Positions 48,622 through 61,638 of a stretch of DNA of 64,000 nucleotides are shown here, in pieces (position 1 is the stretch's first letter; the number at the start of each line of letters is the position of its first letter). Both the position numbers and the translations under genes were made by a program. Under the pieces are notes generated by a model, which saw only the letters and a list, made by a program, of their open reading frames with translations, was not told where the DNA came from and did no database searches. Source of the stretch: Delphinus delphis (lineage: Eukaryota; Chordata; Mammalia; Artiodactyla; Delphinidae); the NCBI RefSeq assembly GCF_949987515.2, contig NW_027192651.1:3224001-3288000 (forward strand), given 5' to 3'.

Positions 48622-49361
48622 TTGAAATGGAACAATGCAAGAATGCCATCCAGGTAGGATAAACTACGGTCACTAAGGGGCTTGGCCCACTGCCACATCT
48701 GGCCAAGATACTGGCGGTATCTAAAAACCTGGAAATCAGCAGCCCAAAAGGCCACCTCCCTCCTAAGGGAAAAGGACCCCACGTGGTGATCCTAACCACC
48801 AACCATGCCCTGAAGTTGCAGGGTTCGCTCCGTGGGCACACCGACCTCGAGTGAGGAGGCCCTCCAACTCCAACATCCAGAGAGATAACCGGGGGCAACA
48901 GGGCACCATGACGACTCGTGTGAACATCACTTGACCTGGAGTTTCTCTCATAAAACAACAAGAGTGTGTCCCAAAAGAGTAGACTACTGCTTGCAGGACT
49001 TACTGCACCCAGAGGGGAGCTAATAATCTTGGCGGGGGAACAGTATACCACACTGTCACCATAGAAAAGCCTACAGACACCGTGATGATGGTGGCCAATA
49101 AGACCGGCTGGACTCCTGTTTACTTCAAAAGGCTGTTGACTCAGTAGCCATCATGGTCCTTGGTCACCACTGACCCTGGACTGTCTGGGAGTTGAGCGGG
49201 CAGGGCTCTGACACCTGGTGTTGTTTGTACGTTAATTCAGGGGCCTAACTGAAGAAAGCGCAGACTACTGGTCAGAGCATCTAGGCTGGCAGAGACGGTC
49301 AGCCTAAGGTGGCCGAACAAATGTGGGGCGGGGTGAAACCGGCCCCCACAGCGTCTCTGCA
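48622..49361 (+). pseudogene. Degenerate ERV interior, module copy C
   Basis: As copy A. The Cys-Cys string has a silent change (TGGTGTTGT). Confidence 0.4.
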
Positions 49362-50071
49362 CATCTCTTTCCTGGACCCTTAAAGGTCATTAGAATCTAT
49401 AACACTTCCAATGCTGGTGCTCAGGTGGACGAGCAGGGAGGCAGGGGTCCTGGGGACAATCAACGTCACCGGGAGGCTGCTGGGGAGAAGCTCTGACCCT
49501 CGCCCCAGGGTATGAGGGCTCCCAACTCAGCACTCAGCAGTTACAGAAGAAGGGTCTGCACCCTCAGCACTCCAAGAATGAGGAACGGGACAAAAGGCAG
49601 AGGAGGGGTTTGTCCCCAGCAAAGCCCATTAAAAATCCCTGGGAGATAAAAATAGAATCTGGGCAATAAAGTCAAGTCTAACCTTTTTTATCCTTTGTGC
49701 TTTGTCTAATTTCACGTGCTCCTAGGGTCCCGCATGCAGAGGTTCCACACCCAGCACTTCAGACCAGATTTCCTAGTGCAGAATGGCTGGGTCGACACCT
49801 CAGCTCCTGGGGCCCAGTGCAGACTCCACGATATAGAGCCTGAGCTACAGCCAACCCGGCCCTCAAGAGCTCCGCCGCCTCCCTCCCTCCCACTGACTCT
49901 GACAGGATCTCTACACAGCAGCCCAGCCCACAGCCCACGGGGTAGTGCATGCTCTCACCTCTCCATTCTCTGATCAAAATATAAAGTTTCCTTTGCTTGT
50001 GAACCAAACTCAGTCTCGATCTGTTGGCCCCAATGACACTGGGCAGGGGGACACTTGTTGGGGTCCACTCT
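49362..50071 (+). mobile_element. LTR-like 3' region of the ERV remnant, module copy C
   Basis: As copy A, with private changes GGGTATGAGG, CACACCCAGCAC and CCTCAAGAGC. Confidence 0.45.
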
Positions 50072-50410
50072 GGAGGATCAGTAACAGAAATTGAGACTAT
50101 TGTAACCTCAATGAACAGATGTGTGAGCCAAACTGTAGTTAACATAGAACAGTGTATAAGGCTCGGGTAAAATAAGATGTTTTTAACACTTCCATTTGAT
50201 ATTTCCATCACTTTTTATAAGCAAGTTCAGTGAAAAGGTTTGTCTTATTTGTCAGGTCAATATTAGAGAAACGAAGTGATTTCTTTCCAAGGATGTACAG
50301 CTAATAATCTTGGTTAAACCTTCAATCTTGTTTTAAATGCTTTTCCATTGAAAATGATACCTCTCTTTCAGCTCCCCCATTTCTGAGAAGTATAAAATCT
50401 TATAATTTAT
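50072..50410. other. Unassigned AT-rich sequence, module copy C
   Basis: Matches 6351-6689. Nothing recognised. Confidence 0.5.
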
Positions 50411-50596
50411 TATTACCAAAGGGGAAAGGTGGGAGGAGGGATAAATTAACAGTTTGGAATGAACACATACACACTGCTATGTATAAAATAGATCATCAAC
50501 AAGGAACTACTGTATAGCACAGGGAACTACACTCAACATTTTGCAATAACCTATAAGGGGAAATAATCTGAAAAAGAATAGATATTTTTATTGACA
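50411..50596 (+). mobile_element. L1 3' UTR tail fragment, module copy C
   Basis: Matches 6690-6875. Confidence 0.8.
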
Positions 50597-50770
50597 TCAT
50601 CTATCAATGACAGTTAAAGTGTAGCCTAAGGGAAGCTGGTGGTGAGTGCTTCTGACCCTGAAGACTTCAATCATCTAAAGTTTGGACTCTGCCTACTTCC
50701 CAAGGCCCTTAATGAACATATGTGTAGCCGTAGCTTAAAAACTTCCCCAGTTTGGGTTTCGGGGAGACAC
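50597..50770. other. Unassigned junction sequence, module copy C
   Basis: Matches 6876-7049. Nothing recognised. Confidence 0.45.
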
Positions 50771-51829
50771 TGATTTTGAAAAAGCCCTGGTGTTCTCCTT
50801 ACATGAATGGGACTCTTCCTACTGCTAAAACATGTCTGTCACACCCAGAGGATGGTATACCGTCTGATCGGGAAGAGTTTGGAAAAGGCATCTCATCTCC
50901 TCATCTCCTGGTGCTCGGGTTCACCCCTCCAGCGTCTTTACTAACAGTCTCCCCACTTGGAGATGTCAGCACTGTCAACATCCTGTTGCGTACAGTTTGG
51001 AATTTGTCCAGAGGATGAAGCGGAAGGATGAGGAACAATGAGAGACAAGTCCTAGGTGTTCAGACAGGCACATGTCACTCTAATTTCCAATCAGGAAGAC
51101 GAATTGACCAAAGGCTAGGGTTGCCCATGGAAACAGTATAGGGCTTGAGGAAATCCCGCTGCTTTGTGGCCAGTTCCCATAAACACGAGTTGAACAATGG
51201 AACTCAGGGGCAGTAAAATTCACAAAACTGCAGAGTTGAAAATATCCATCACTGAAAAATGTCTTGAGGAAAGTCAGAGAAAAGGACTTGTAAGCAAGGG
51301 AGAATGGCAGGAAAGGGATTTGAGGAGGTAGAAAGGACTCGCCATTAAGCACAAGAAAAGGAGCTGAACATTGCCAACATTGCAGTTGGCCAAAAAGGGT
51401 GTATGCGTTCTTTTCTGTATATATTCAAGAAAAGGGCATACACTTTTTTAGCCAACCAAACAGGTGGGCACTGGAAGTCAATACTACAAAAGATATCACT
51501 TCGCATCAGTCAGAAGAGCCATCCTCATAAAGCGTAAACAACAGAAATGCAGGACAGGGCAACGAGAAGAGGGAGCCCTGTGAGACTTATAGTGGAAATG
51601 TATATTGCCAACGGCCATTCTGGAGAAGTGTATTGTGTTTACTAAAGCATCTAAAAAATGAGCTACAGAGCATAGGGCACTTGCACTCATGGGCGTATAT
51701 CTTGGGAAAAACAAAAATCGAGAGGACACAGGCACCCCAATGTTTACCCCCTCTCTGTTTAAAAGATCCTCGACTAGGATATAACTTAAATGTCTCTGGA
51801 GGGGAAAAATGGATAGAGATGTGGTACTT
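50771..51829 (+). repeat. Monomer C2, right part (strongly diverged)
   Basis: Matches A2 and B2 right parts. Confidence 0.8.
51386..51455. mobile_element. Mariner-type palindrome in C2 (diverged)
   Basis: Same imperfect arms as A2 and B2. Confidence 0.75.
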
Positions 51830-53577
51830 AGGTAGAGTGGAATATTATTCAGCCTGGAAATCAATGAAATATGGCCAGTTGTAACAACTCCGGAGGAGTT
51901 ACGTATGATCATTCTAAGTGACAGAATTCAAAAAGAAAAAGACACATATCATAAGATATCACTTAAAGGTGGAATCCAAAATGGCTACACATGAAATAAA
52001 TTACAAAACAAAAACATAGTCAAATATGTAGAAAACACGCATAAGGCTGCTAAACGGGAAAGGTGGGGAGGGGTGAGGCATCATCCAGGAGGTTGAAATT
52101 AGCAAAGATACCATTCCAAATACCAAACTGATAATCAACAAGGCCTACACGGTAGCTAAAAGAACTGCACTCAGCACACTCAAGTCACCGGAAAAGAATA
52201 TATACGACTGGTAAGAATCTGAAAAAGAATTTATTGATGTCTCTCTGTACGCGAATCAAGTGGATGTACAGCAGCAAGAAACAGAGCTTTGAAAATCAGC
52301 TGTAACCAATATAGTAATAAATTGAAAAAAATAAACGACAGAGAGACAGAGAAAACCTCTTACAACTTTTCCTCAGGGACGGTGATGCAACATGGATTGA
52401 ACACATCTAGACCCACAGCAGGATGAGACATAAGGCTGGAAACTGTTTGCGCTAAGAGAAATGTGAGGTTGGGTGAGGAAATGCACACCCTTTAAAGTAA
52501 TACTACCTGGTACCCATTCAATGGGTCCCAAATCTGCAGGTTCAAGGGATCTTCCTACAGCTAAAACATGCATGGAAAACCCAGAGGACTGTACACCATG
52601 TGATCGGGAGATGTGTCTAAAATGCACCTCATTTATCCTCTCCTGGTGCTCCTGTTCACCATTCCAGCCACGCTACTTAGAATCTCCCCACTTGGAGAAT
52701 CAGCACATTTAAACTTCTGTTTCACACATTTTGCAAATTGTGAGGAGGATGAACGGGAAGAGGGGGAACCAATGAGAGAAGAGTTGTAGGGGTTTGGACG
52801 GGCACATATCACTCTAATTTCCCATTAAGAATAAGAATTAAAGAAAGGCTCAGCCTGCCTCGCCGGAGCCAAAATAGGGCCTGAAGCAATCCTGCGGGTT
52901 TGAGGCCAGCTCACAAAAGAGCAACTTAAAAAATGGAGCTCAGGGTCACTGCAATTCACAAACCTGCAGAGTTATAAATGAAAACTAACGTCCAAAAATA
53001 TGTTGAGGTAAGGCAAAGAAGAGGATCTGAATGCAAGACAGAATTGCAAGAAACAGATTTCAAGAGATAGATTAGACTCGTCTTTAACGCACATGAAAAG
53101 CGGCAGAATTTCGACAATGATGCAGTTGGCCCAAAAGGGCGTATGCGTTTTTTCCTGATTATATCCAGGAAAAAACGCATACGCACTTTATGGGCAACGA
53201 AGCAAGCAAGCAATGCAAATGTGCACAACAAAGAAGTCTCACTTCCCACCGGTCAAAAGGGTCATCCTAAAAAATTGTAAAAACCAGAAATGCAGGACAG
53301 GCCATGGAGAACAGGGAGCCTTTATACGCTGATGGGCAGTGTGTGAACTGCCGAGAGCCACTCTGGAGAAGTGTATGGTGGTTCCTAAATCATTTAAAAA
53401 ACAGAGCTACAGAGCATAGGACACTTCCAATCATGGGAGTATATCTAGGGAAGTCTAAAAATCAACAAGACACAAGCACACCACAGTTTAGGGCTACTCT
53501 GTTTACAAGAACCTCAACTTCAGTACACCTTAAATATCCCAGGAAAGAGAACAATGGATAAAGAAGATGTGGTACTT
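51830..53577 (+). repeat. Monomer C3 (long type, 1748 bp)
   Basis: Matches A3 and B3. One change noted: CATTTAAAAAAC for CATCTAAAAAAC. Confidence 0.88.
53126..53197. mobile_element. Mariner-type palindrome in C3 (diverged)
   Basis: Same ends as A3 and B3. Confidence 0.8.
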
Positions 53578-55321
53578 ATGTACAATGGAATATCTCTTCA
53601 CCATGAAATCAATGTAATAAGGCTAGTAGAAGGATAAAGAGTGGATTTAGGTCCGATAATACTACTTGAAATAAGTCAAACAGAAAAAGAAACATATCAT
53701 AAGATATCACTTATAGAGGGAGGGTAAATATGGCTGCACAAGAAATGAATTACAGAACAGAACAGTGTCTCACATTTAGAAAACACACTTATGTCAGCTT
53801 AAGGGGAAAGGAGAGGTGGGGTGATGCATAAAACCAGAGTTTGAAATTAGCACAGATACCGTTCAATAAACCAAATAGGTATTAGACAAGATCTACACCT
53901 TGCTCAATGAACTGGCCTCAACACACCCTATACACCGCAGAGAAATATATCTGAGGAATAAGAATCTTAAAACCCATGTATTGATATATCTCCATAAGGG
54001 AATCAAGTGTGTGCAGAGCGGCACAAACACAGCAGTGAAAAGGAGCTAAACCCCATTATAGAAATAAATTTTAAAAACAAAACGCTGAAACAATGAAAGA
54101 GAGAAAAATTCTTACAAAATTCGCTCAGGGGCTGTGATGCAACCTGGATTGACCACATATAAACCCACAGCTGGATAAGACATAAGGCTGGACACTTGGG
54201 GCTGACAGGATTGGTGAGCTTTGGTGAGCAACTGCCGAAAGTTTAATGCAATACTTCATGCTACTCAGTCCAAGGGTCCCAACACTCCAGGTTGAAGGGA
54301 ATCTTCCTACAGCTAAACCATGCTTGGGAAACCCAGCGACTGGTATACCATATGATCGGGAAAGGTTTCTAAAACGCACCTCATTTTTCCTCTCCTGGGG
54401 CTCCGGATCGACATTCCAGCCGCTTTACTAACAACATCCCCACATGGAGTCAATGCCTTTAAGTTCTGGTATCGCACAGTCTGCAGTTAGTGCAGAGGAT
54501 GAATGGGAATAGGGGGAACCAGTGAGAAACTAGCTGTAGCGGTTTCAATGGGCACATGTCACTCTAATATCACATCAGTAAGAATTAACCAAAGGCACAG
54601 CAAGGTGCCCCAGAAGAAAAATAGGGCTTCAAGGAATCCTGTGGTTACGGGGCAAGACCACAAAAATAAGAGCTAAAAAATGGAGCTAAGGGCCACTGCA
54701 ATTCAAAAACCTGCAGAGTTATAAAGGCCAACTATTTTTAAAAATATACTGAGGTAAGGCTATGAAGAGGCATTGAAAGCAAGGCAGAATTGCAGGAAAC
54801 CGATTTCAGGAGGTAGACTGGAATTGCATTGAAAGCATATGAAGAGAGTCAGAAACTCGACAATGATGCACTTGGCCAAAAAGGGCGTATGCGTTTTTTC
54901 CTGAATATATTCAGGAAAAAACGCATACGCACTTTTTGGCCAACCAAGCAAGCTTGCAAAGGAAATCTGCACTACAATGAAGTCTCACTTCCACCCGGTC
55001 AAAAGGGCCATCTGAAAAAAGTGTAAAATCCATAAAGGCACGACAGGCCATGGAGAACTGGGAGCCTTCTTATGCTGATGGGCGGGATGTAAATTGCCAA
55101 CAGCCACTCTGGAGAAGTGTATGGTGTTTCCTGAAACATCTAAAAAACAAAGCAACAGAGCCTAGGGCACTTCCACTTATGGTCCTATAGCTTAGGGAAA
55201 TTAAAATCAAAAAGACACAGCCACCCCAAAGTTTGGAACGGCTCTGTTTACAAGAACCTCGTTTACAGTACAAGTTCAACATCGCAGAAATTGAAAAATG
55301 GATAAAGAACTTGTGGTACTT
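53578..55321 (+). repeat. Monomer C4 (long type, 1744 bp)
   Basis: Matches A4 and B4 but lacks three bases near 54580 (CAGTAAGAATTAACC) and has a private cluster of changes just left of the palindrome (CATATGAAGAGAGTCAGAAACTC, about 54836-54858), like sequence not yet homogenised. Confidence 0.88.
54872..54943. mobile_element. Mariner-type palindrome in C4 (one mismatch)
   Basis: Same CGCACTTTTT mismatch as A4 and B4, although the left flank differs. Confidence 0.88.
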
Positions 55322-56899
55322 ACGTACAATGCAGTATCACTCAGCAATGAAATCTATGTCATCAGGCCCGTAGCAGCATAATGAGTGGATTCAGGTACGA
55401 TGATTCTAACTGAAATAAGTCACACAGAAAAAGAAACATCATAAGATATCAGTAATACACGGAATGGAAACTTGGCTACACAGGAACTGAATTACAGAAC
55501 AGAACAGGGTCTCAAATTTAGAAAACCAACATATGCTTGCTTAAGGGGAAAGGTGAGTTGGGGTGCTGCATAAAACCAGAGATTGAAATGAGCACAGATA
55601 AAGTTCCTTAAGCCAAATATGGAATAGACAAGAGCTACTCCTTGCTCAACGAAATGGACTCAAAACCCCATATTAAATGCCTAAGAATGTACCTGACTAG
55701 TAAGTATCTTAAAACCTATGGATTGCTATGCCTCTAAAAGAGAATCAAGCATGTGTACAGGGGCATAAACGCAGCAGTGATAGGATTGGAGAGGTTCGGT
55801 GAGCAAATGAAGACCCTTTGAAGTCATATTGCATGGTACCCATTACACGGGTCTCAACTCTCCAGGTTTAAGGTATTCTTCCTTCAGCTAAAACATGCAT
55901 GTGGAACCTAGAGTATGATCAACCATGTGAACGGGAGACGTGTTCAAATATGTCTCAATTTTCCTCCCCTGGTACTCGGGTGCAACATTCCAGACGCTTT
56001 ACTAACACTCTCCGGACTTGGAAAGTCAGTCCCTTTAACCTCCTGTTTGGCCCAGTTTGCAATTTCTGCGGAAGATGAACAGGAATAGCGAGAACCAATG
56101 AGAGGCTAGCTGGAGGTGTCTGGACGGGCAAATTTAACTCTCATTTCCCACCAGGAAGAGGAATTAACCAAAGGCTCAGCATGCCGGGCCGGAACCAGAT
56201 TAGGGCCTGAAGCCATCCTGCAGTGTTGCGGCCAGGTCACAAGAAAGCAAGTTGAAGAAAGGAGCTCAGGGGCACTGTAATTCACAAACCTGCAGAGTTC
56301 TAAATGACAGCTATCGTCCAAAAATAGACTGAAGTAAGGCTGCCAAGAGGACTTGAAAGCGGGGCAGAATTGCAGGAAACCGATTTCAGGAGGTAGACTG
56401 GAATTGCATTGAAAGCATAGGAAAAGAGGCAGAACGTCCACAATGATGCACTTGGCCAAAAAGGGCGTATGCGTTTTTTCCTGAATATATTCAGGAAAAA
56501 ACGCATACGCTCTTTTTGGCCAACCAAGCAAGCTTGCAAAGGAAATCTGCACTACAATGAAGTCTCACTTCCCCCCGGTCAAAAGGGCCATCTGAAAAAA
56601 GTGTAAAATCCAGAAAGGCAACAGGCCATTGAGAACTGGGAGACTTGTTATGCTGATGGGCGGAATGTAAATTGCCAACAGACACTTGGGAGAAGTGAAT
56701 GGTGTTTCCTGAAACATCTAAAAAACAAAGCAACAGAGCCTAGGGCACTTCCACTTACGGACCTATAGCTTAGGGAAATTAAAATCAAAAAGACACAGCC
56801 ACCCCAAAGTTTGGGACGCCTCTGTTTACAAGAACCTCGTTTACAGTACAAGTTCAACATCGCAGAAAGTGAAAAATGGATAAAGAAGTTGTGGTATTC
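55322..56899 (+). repeat. Monomer C5 (short type)
   Basis: 1578 bp. A5-like head, then the GGCAACAGGCC tail class. Because of its private combination of variants, a 148-codon minus-strand frame (56552-56106) happens to stay open. Confidence 0.88.
56452..56523. mobile_element. Mariner-type palindrome in C5 (one change)
   Basis: Right arm has CGCTCTTTTT, which would still allow a G-U pair in RNA. Confidence 0.88.
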
Positions 56900-58479
56900 A
56901 CTTACAAAGCAATATCACTCAGCAATGAAATCTATGTCATCAGGCCCTTAGCAGCACAATGAGTGGATTCAGGTATGATGATTCTAACTGAAATAAGTCA
57001 CACAGAAAAAGAAACATCATAAGATATCAGTAATACACGGAATGGAAACTTGGCTACACAGGAACTGAATTACATAACAGAACAGGGTCTCAAATTTAGA
57101 AAACCAACTTATGCTTGCTTAAGGGTAAAGGTGAGTTGGGGTGCTGCATAAAACCAGAGATTGAAATGAGCACAGAAAAAGTTCCTTAAGCCAAATATGG
57201 AATAGACAAGTGCTACTCCTTGCTCAACGAAATGGACTCAACACCGCATATTAAACGCCTAAGAATGTACCTGACTAGTAAGTATCTTAAAACCTATGGA
57301 TTGCTATGTCTCCGAAGGAGAATCAAGCATCTGTACAGGGGCATAAACGCAGCAGTGATAGGATTGGAGAGGTTCGGTGAGCAAATGAAGGCCCTTTGAA
57401 GTCATATTGCATGGTACCCATTCCACGGGTTTCAACTACCCAGGTTTAAGGTATTCTTCCTTCATCTAAAACATGCATGTGGAACCTAGAGTATGATCAA
57501 CCATGTGATCGGGAGACGTGTTCAAATATGTCTCAGTTTTCGTACCCTGGTACTCGGGTGCAACATTCCAGACGCTTTACTAACACTCTCCCGACTTGGA
57601 GAGTCAGTCCCTTTAACCACCTGTTTGGCCCAGTTTGCAATTTCTGTGGAAGATGAACAGGAATAGCGAGAACCAATGAAAGACTAGCTGGAGGTGTCTG
57701 GATGGGCAAATTTAACTCTCATTTCCCACCAGGAAGAGGAATTAACCAAAGGCTCAGCATGCCATGCCGGAACCACATTAGGGCCTGAAGACATCCTGCG
57801 GTGTTGCGGCCAGCTCACAAGAAAGCGAGTTGAAGAAAGGAGCTCAGGGGCACTGTAATTCACAAACCTGCAGAGTTATAAATGACAGCTATCGTCCAAA
57901 AATAGACTGAAGTAAGGCTGCCAAGAGGACTTGAAAGTGGGGCAGAATTGCAGGAAACCGATTTCAGGAGGTAGACTGGAATTGCATTGAAAGCATAGGA
58001 AAAGAGGCAGAACGTCCACAGTGATGCACTTGGCCAAAAAGGGCGTATGCGTTTTTTCCTGAATATATTCAGGAAAAAACGCATACGCCCTTTTTGGCCA
58101 ACCAAGCAAGCTTGCAAAGGAAATCTGCACTACAATGAAGTCTCACTTCCCCCCGGTCAAAAGGGCCATCTGAAAAAAGTGTAAAATCCAGAAAGGCAGG
58201 ACAGGCCATGGAGAACTGGGAGCCTTGTTATGCTGATGGGCAGGATGTAAATTGCCAACAGCCACTCCGGAGAAGTGTATGGTGTTTCCTGAAACATCTA
58301 AAAAACAAAGCAACAGAGCCTAGTGCACTTCCACTTATGGTCCTATAGCTTAGGGAAATTAAAATCAAAAAGACACAGCCACCCCAAAGTTTGGGACGCC
58401 TCTGTTTACAAGAACCTCGTTTACCGTACAAGTTCAATATCACAGAAAGTGAAAAATGGATAAAGAAGTTGTGGTACTC
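56900..58479 (+). repeat. Monomer C6 (short type)
   Basis: 1580 bp. B11-like head (AAGGGTAAAGG, GACAAGTGCTAC), A7-like middle and tail. Confidence 0.88.
58030..58101. mobile_element. Mariner-type perfect palindrome in C6
   Basis: 72 bp, arms identical. Confidence 0.9.
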
Positions 58480-60058
58480 ATGTACAAAGCAATATCACTC
58501 AGCAATGAAATCTATGTCACCAGGCCCGTAGCAGCATAATGAGTGGATTCGGGTATGGTGATTCTAACTGAAATAAGTCTAACAGAAAAAGAAACATCAA
58601 AAAATATCACTAATACATTTAATTTAAACTTGGCTAGAGAGGAACTGAATTACAAAACAGAACAGGGTCTCAAATTTAGAAAACCAACTTATGCTTGCTT
58701 AAGTGGAAAGGTGAGTTGGGGTGCTGCATAAAACCAGAGACTGAAATGAGCACAGATAAAGTTCCTTAAGCCAAATATGGAATAGACAAGAGCTACTCCT
58801 TGCTCAACGAAATGGACTCCACACCCCATATTAAACGCCTAAGAATATACCAGACTAGTAAGTATCTTAAAACCTATGGAATGCTATGTCTCCAAAAGAG
58901 AATCAAGCGTGTGTACAAGGGTCATAAACACAGCAGTGATAGGATTGGAGAGATTCGGTGAGCAAATGAAGACCCTTTGAAGTCATATTGCATGGTACCC
59001 ATTCCACGGGTCTCAACTCTCCAGGTTTAAGGTATTCTTTCTTCAGCTAAAACATGCATGTGGAACCCAGAGTATGATCAACCGTGTGATCGGGAGAGAT
59101 GTTCAAATATGTCTCAGTTTTCGTCCCCTGGTACTTCGGTGCAACATTCCAGACGCTTTACTAACACTCTCCCCACTTGCAGAGTCAGTGCCTTTAACCT
59201 CCTGTTTGGCCCAGTTTGCAATTTCTGCGGAAGATGTACAGGAATAGGGAGAACCAATGAGAGACAAGCGGGAAGTGTCTGGATTGGCAAATTTAACTCT
59301 AATTTCCCACCAGGATGAGGAATTAACCAAAGGCTCAGCGTGCCGTGCCGGAACCAGATTAGGGCCTGAAGCCATCCTGCGGTGTTGCGGCCAGCTCACA
59401 AGAAAGCGAGTTGAAGAAAGGAGCTCAGGGGCACTGTAATTCACAAACCTGCAGAGTTATAAATGACAGCTATCGTCCAAAAATAGACTGAAGGAAGGCT
59501 GCCAAGAGGACTTGAAAGCGGGGCAGAATTGCAGGAAACCGATTTCAGGAGGTAGACTGGAATTGCATTGAAAGCATAGGAAAAGAGGCAGAACGTCCAC
59601 AATGATGCACTTGGCCAAAAAGGGCGTATGCGTTTTTTCCTGAATATATTCAGGAAAAAACGCATACGCCCTTTTTGGCCAACCAAGCAAGCTTGCAAAG
59701 GAAATCTGCACTACAATGAAGTCTCACTTCCCCCCGGTCAAAAGGGCCATCTGAAAAAAGTGTAAAATCCAGAAAGGCAACAGGCCATTGAGAACTGGGA
59801 GCCTTGTTATGCTGATGGGCGGGACGTAAATTGCCAACAGACACTTGGGAGAAGTGAATGGTGTTTCCTGAAACATCTAAAAAACAAAGCAACAGAGCCT
59901 AGGGCACTTCCACTTACGGACCTATATCTTAGGGAAATTAAAATCAAAAAGACACAGCCACCCCAAAGTTTGGGACGCCTCTGTTTACAAGAACCTCGTT
60001 TACAGTACAAGTTCAACATCGCAGAAAGTGAAAAATGGATAAAGAAGTTGTGGTATTC
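58480..60058 (+). repeat. Monomer C7 (short type, A8-like head)
   Basis: 1579 bp. A9-like: variant head (here ACATTTAATTTAAAC) and GGCAACAGGCC tail. Confidence 0.88.
59611..59682. mobile_element. Mariner-type perfect palindrome in C7
   Basis: 72 bp, arms identical. Confidence 0.9.
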
Positions 60059-61638
60059 ACTTACAAAGCAATATCACTCAGCAATGAAATCTATGTCATC
60101 AGGCCCTTAGCAGCACAATGAGTGGATTCAGGTATGATGATTCTAACTGAAATAAGTCACACAGAAAAAGAAACATCATAAGATATCAGTAATACACGGA
60201 ATGTAAACTTGGCTACACAGGAACTGAATTACAGAACAGAACAGGGTCTCAAATTTAGAAAACCAACTTATGCTTGCTTAAGGGTAAAGGTGAGTTGGGG
60301 TGCTGCATAAAACCAGAGATTGAAATGAGCACAGATAAAGTTCCTTAAGCCAAATATGGAATAGACAAGTGCTACTCCTTGCTCAACGAAATGGACTCAA
60401 CACCGCATATTAAACGCCTAAGAATGTACCTGACTAGTAAGTATCTTAAAACCTATGGATTGCTATGTCTCCGAAGGAGAATCAAGCATCTGTACAGGGG
60501 CATAAACGCAGCACTGATAGGATTGGAGAGGTTCGGTGAGCAAATGAAGGCCCTTTGAAGTCATATTGCATGGTACCCATTACACGGGTTTCAACTACCC
60601 AGGTTTTAGGTATTCTTCCTTCAGCTAAAACATGCATGTGGAACCTAGAGTATGATCAACCATGTGATTGGGAGACGTGTTCAAATATGTCTCAGTTTTC
60701 GTACCCTGGTACTCGGGTGCAACATTCCAGACGCTTTACGAACACTCTCCCGACTTGGAGAGTCAGTCCCTTTAACCACCTGTTTGGCCCAGTTTGCAAT
60801 TTCTGTGGAAGATGAACAGGAATAGCGAGAACCAATGAAAGACTAGCTGGAGGTGTCTGGATGGGCAAATTTAACTCTCATTTACCACCAGGAAGAGGAA
60901 TTAACCAAAGGCTCAGCGTGCCATGCCGGAACCACATTAGGGCCTGAAGACATCCTGCGGTGTTGCGGCCAGCTCACAAGAAAGCGAGTTGAAGAAAGGA
61001 GCTCAGGGGCACTGTAATTCACAAACATGCAGAGTTATAAATGACAGCTATCGTCCAAAAATAGACTGAAGTAAGGCTGCCAAGAGGACTTGAAAGTGGG
61101 GCAGAATTGCAGGAAACCGATTTCAGGAGGTAGACTGGAATTGCATTGAAAGCATAGGAAAAGAGGCAGAACGTCCACAGTGATGCACTTGGCCAAAAAG
61201 GGCGTATGCGTTTTTTCCTGAATATATTCAGGAAAAAACGCATACGCCCTTTTTGGCCAACCAAGCAAGCTTGCAAAGGAAATCTGCACTACAATGAAGT
61301 CTCACTTCCCCCCGGTCAAAAGGGCCATCTGAAAAAAGTGTAAAATCCAGAAAGGCAGGACAGGCCATGGAGAACTGGGAGCCTTGTTATGCTGATGGGC
61401 GGGATGTAAATTGCCAACAGCCACTCCGGAGAAGTGTATGGTGTTTCCTGAAACATCTAAAAAACAAAGCAACAGAGCCTAGTGCACTTCCACTTATGGT
61501 CCTATAGCTTAGGGAAATTAAAATCAAAAAGACACAGCCACCCCAAAGTTTGGGACGCCTCTGTTTACAAGAACCTCGTTTACCGTACAAGTTCAATATC
61601 ACAGAAAGTGAAAAATGGATAAAGAAGTTGTGGTACTC
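60059..61638 (+). repeat. Monomer C8 (short type)
   Basis: 1580 bp. B11-like head, CCCGACTTGG middle, A7-like tail. Confidence 0.88.
61189..61260. mobile_element. Mariner-type perfect palindrome in C8
   Basis: 72 bp, arms identical. Confidence 0.9.

Noticed and set aside
56106..56552. 148-codon minus-strand frame in C5
   Set aside because: Open only because of a private mix of variants in this monomer; the same frame is closed in its relatives.
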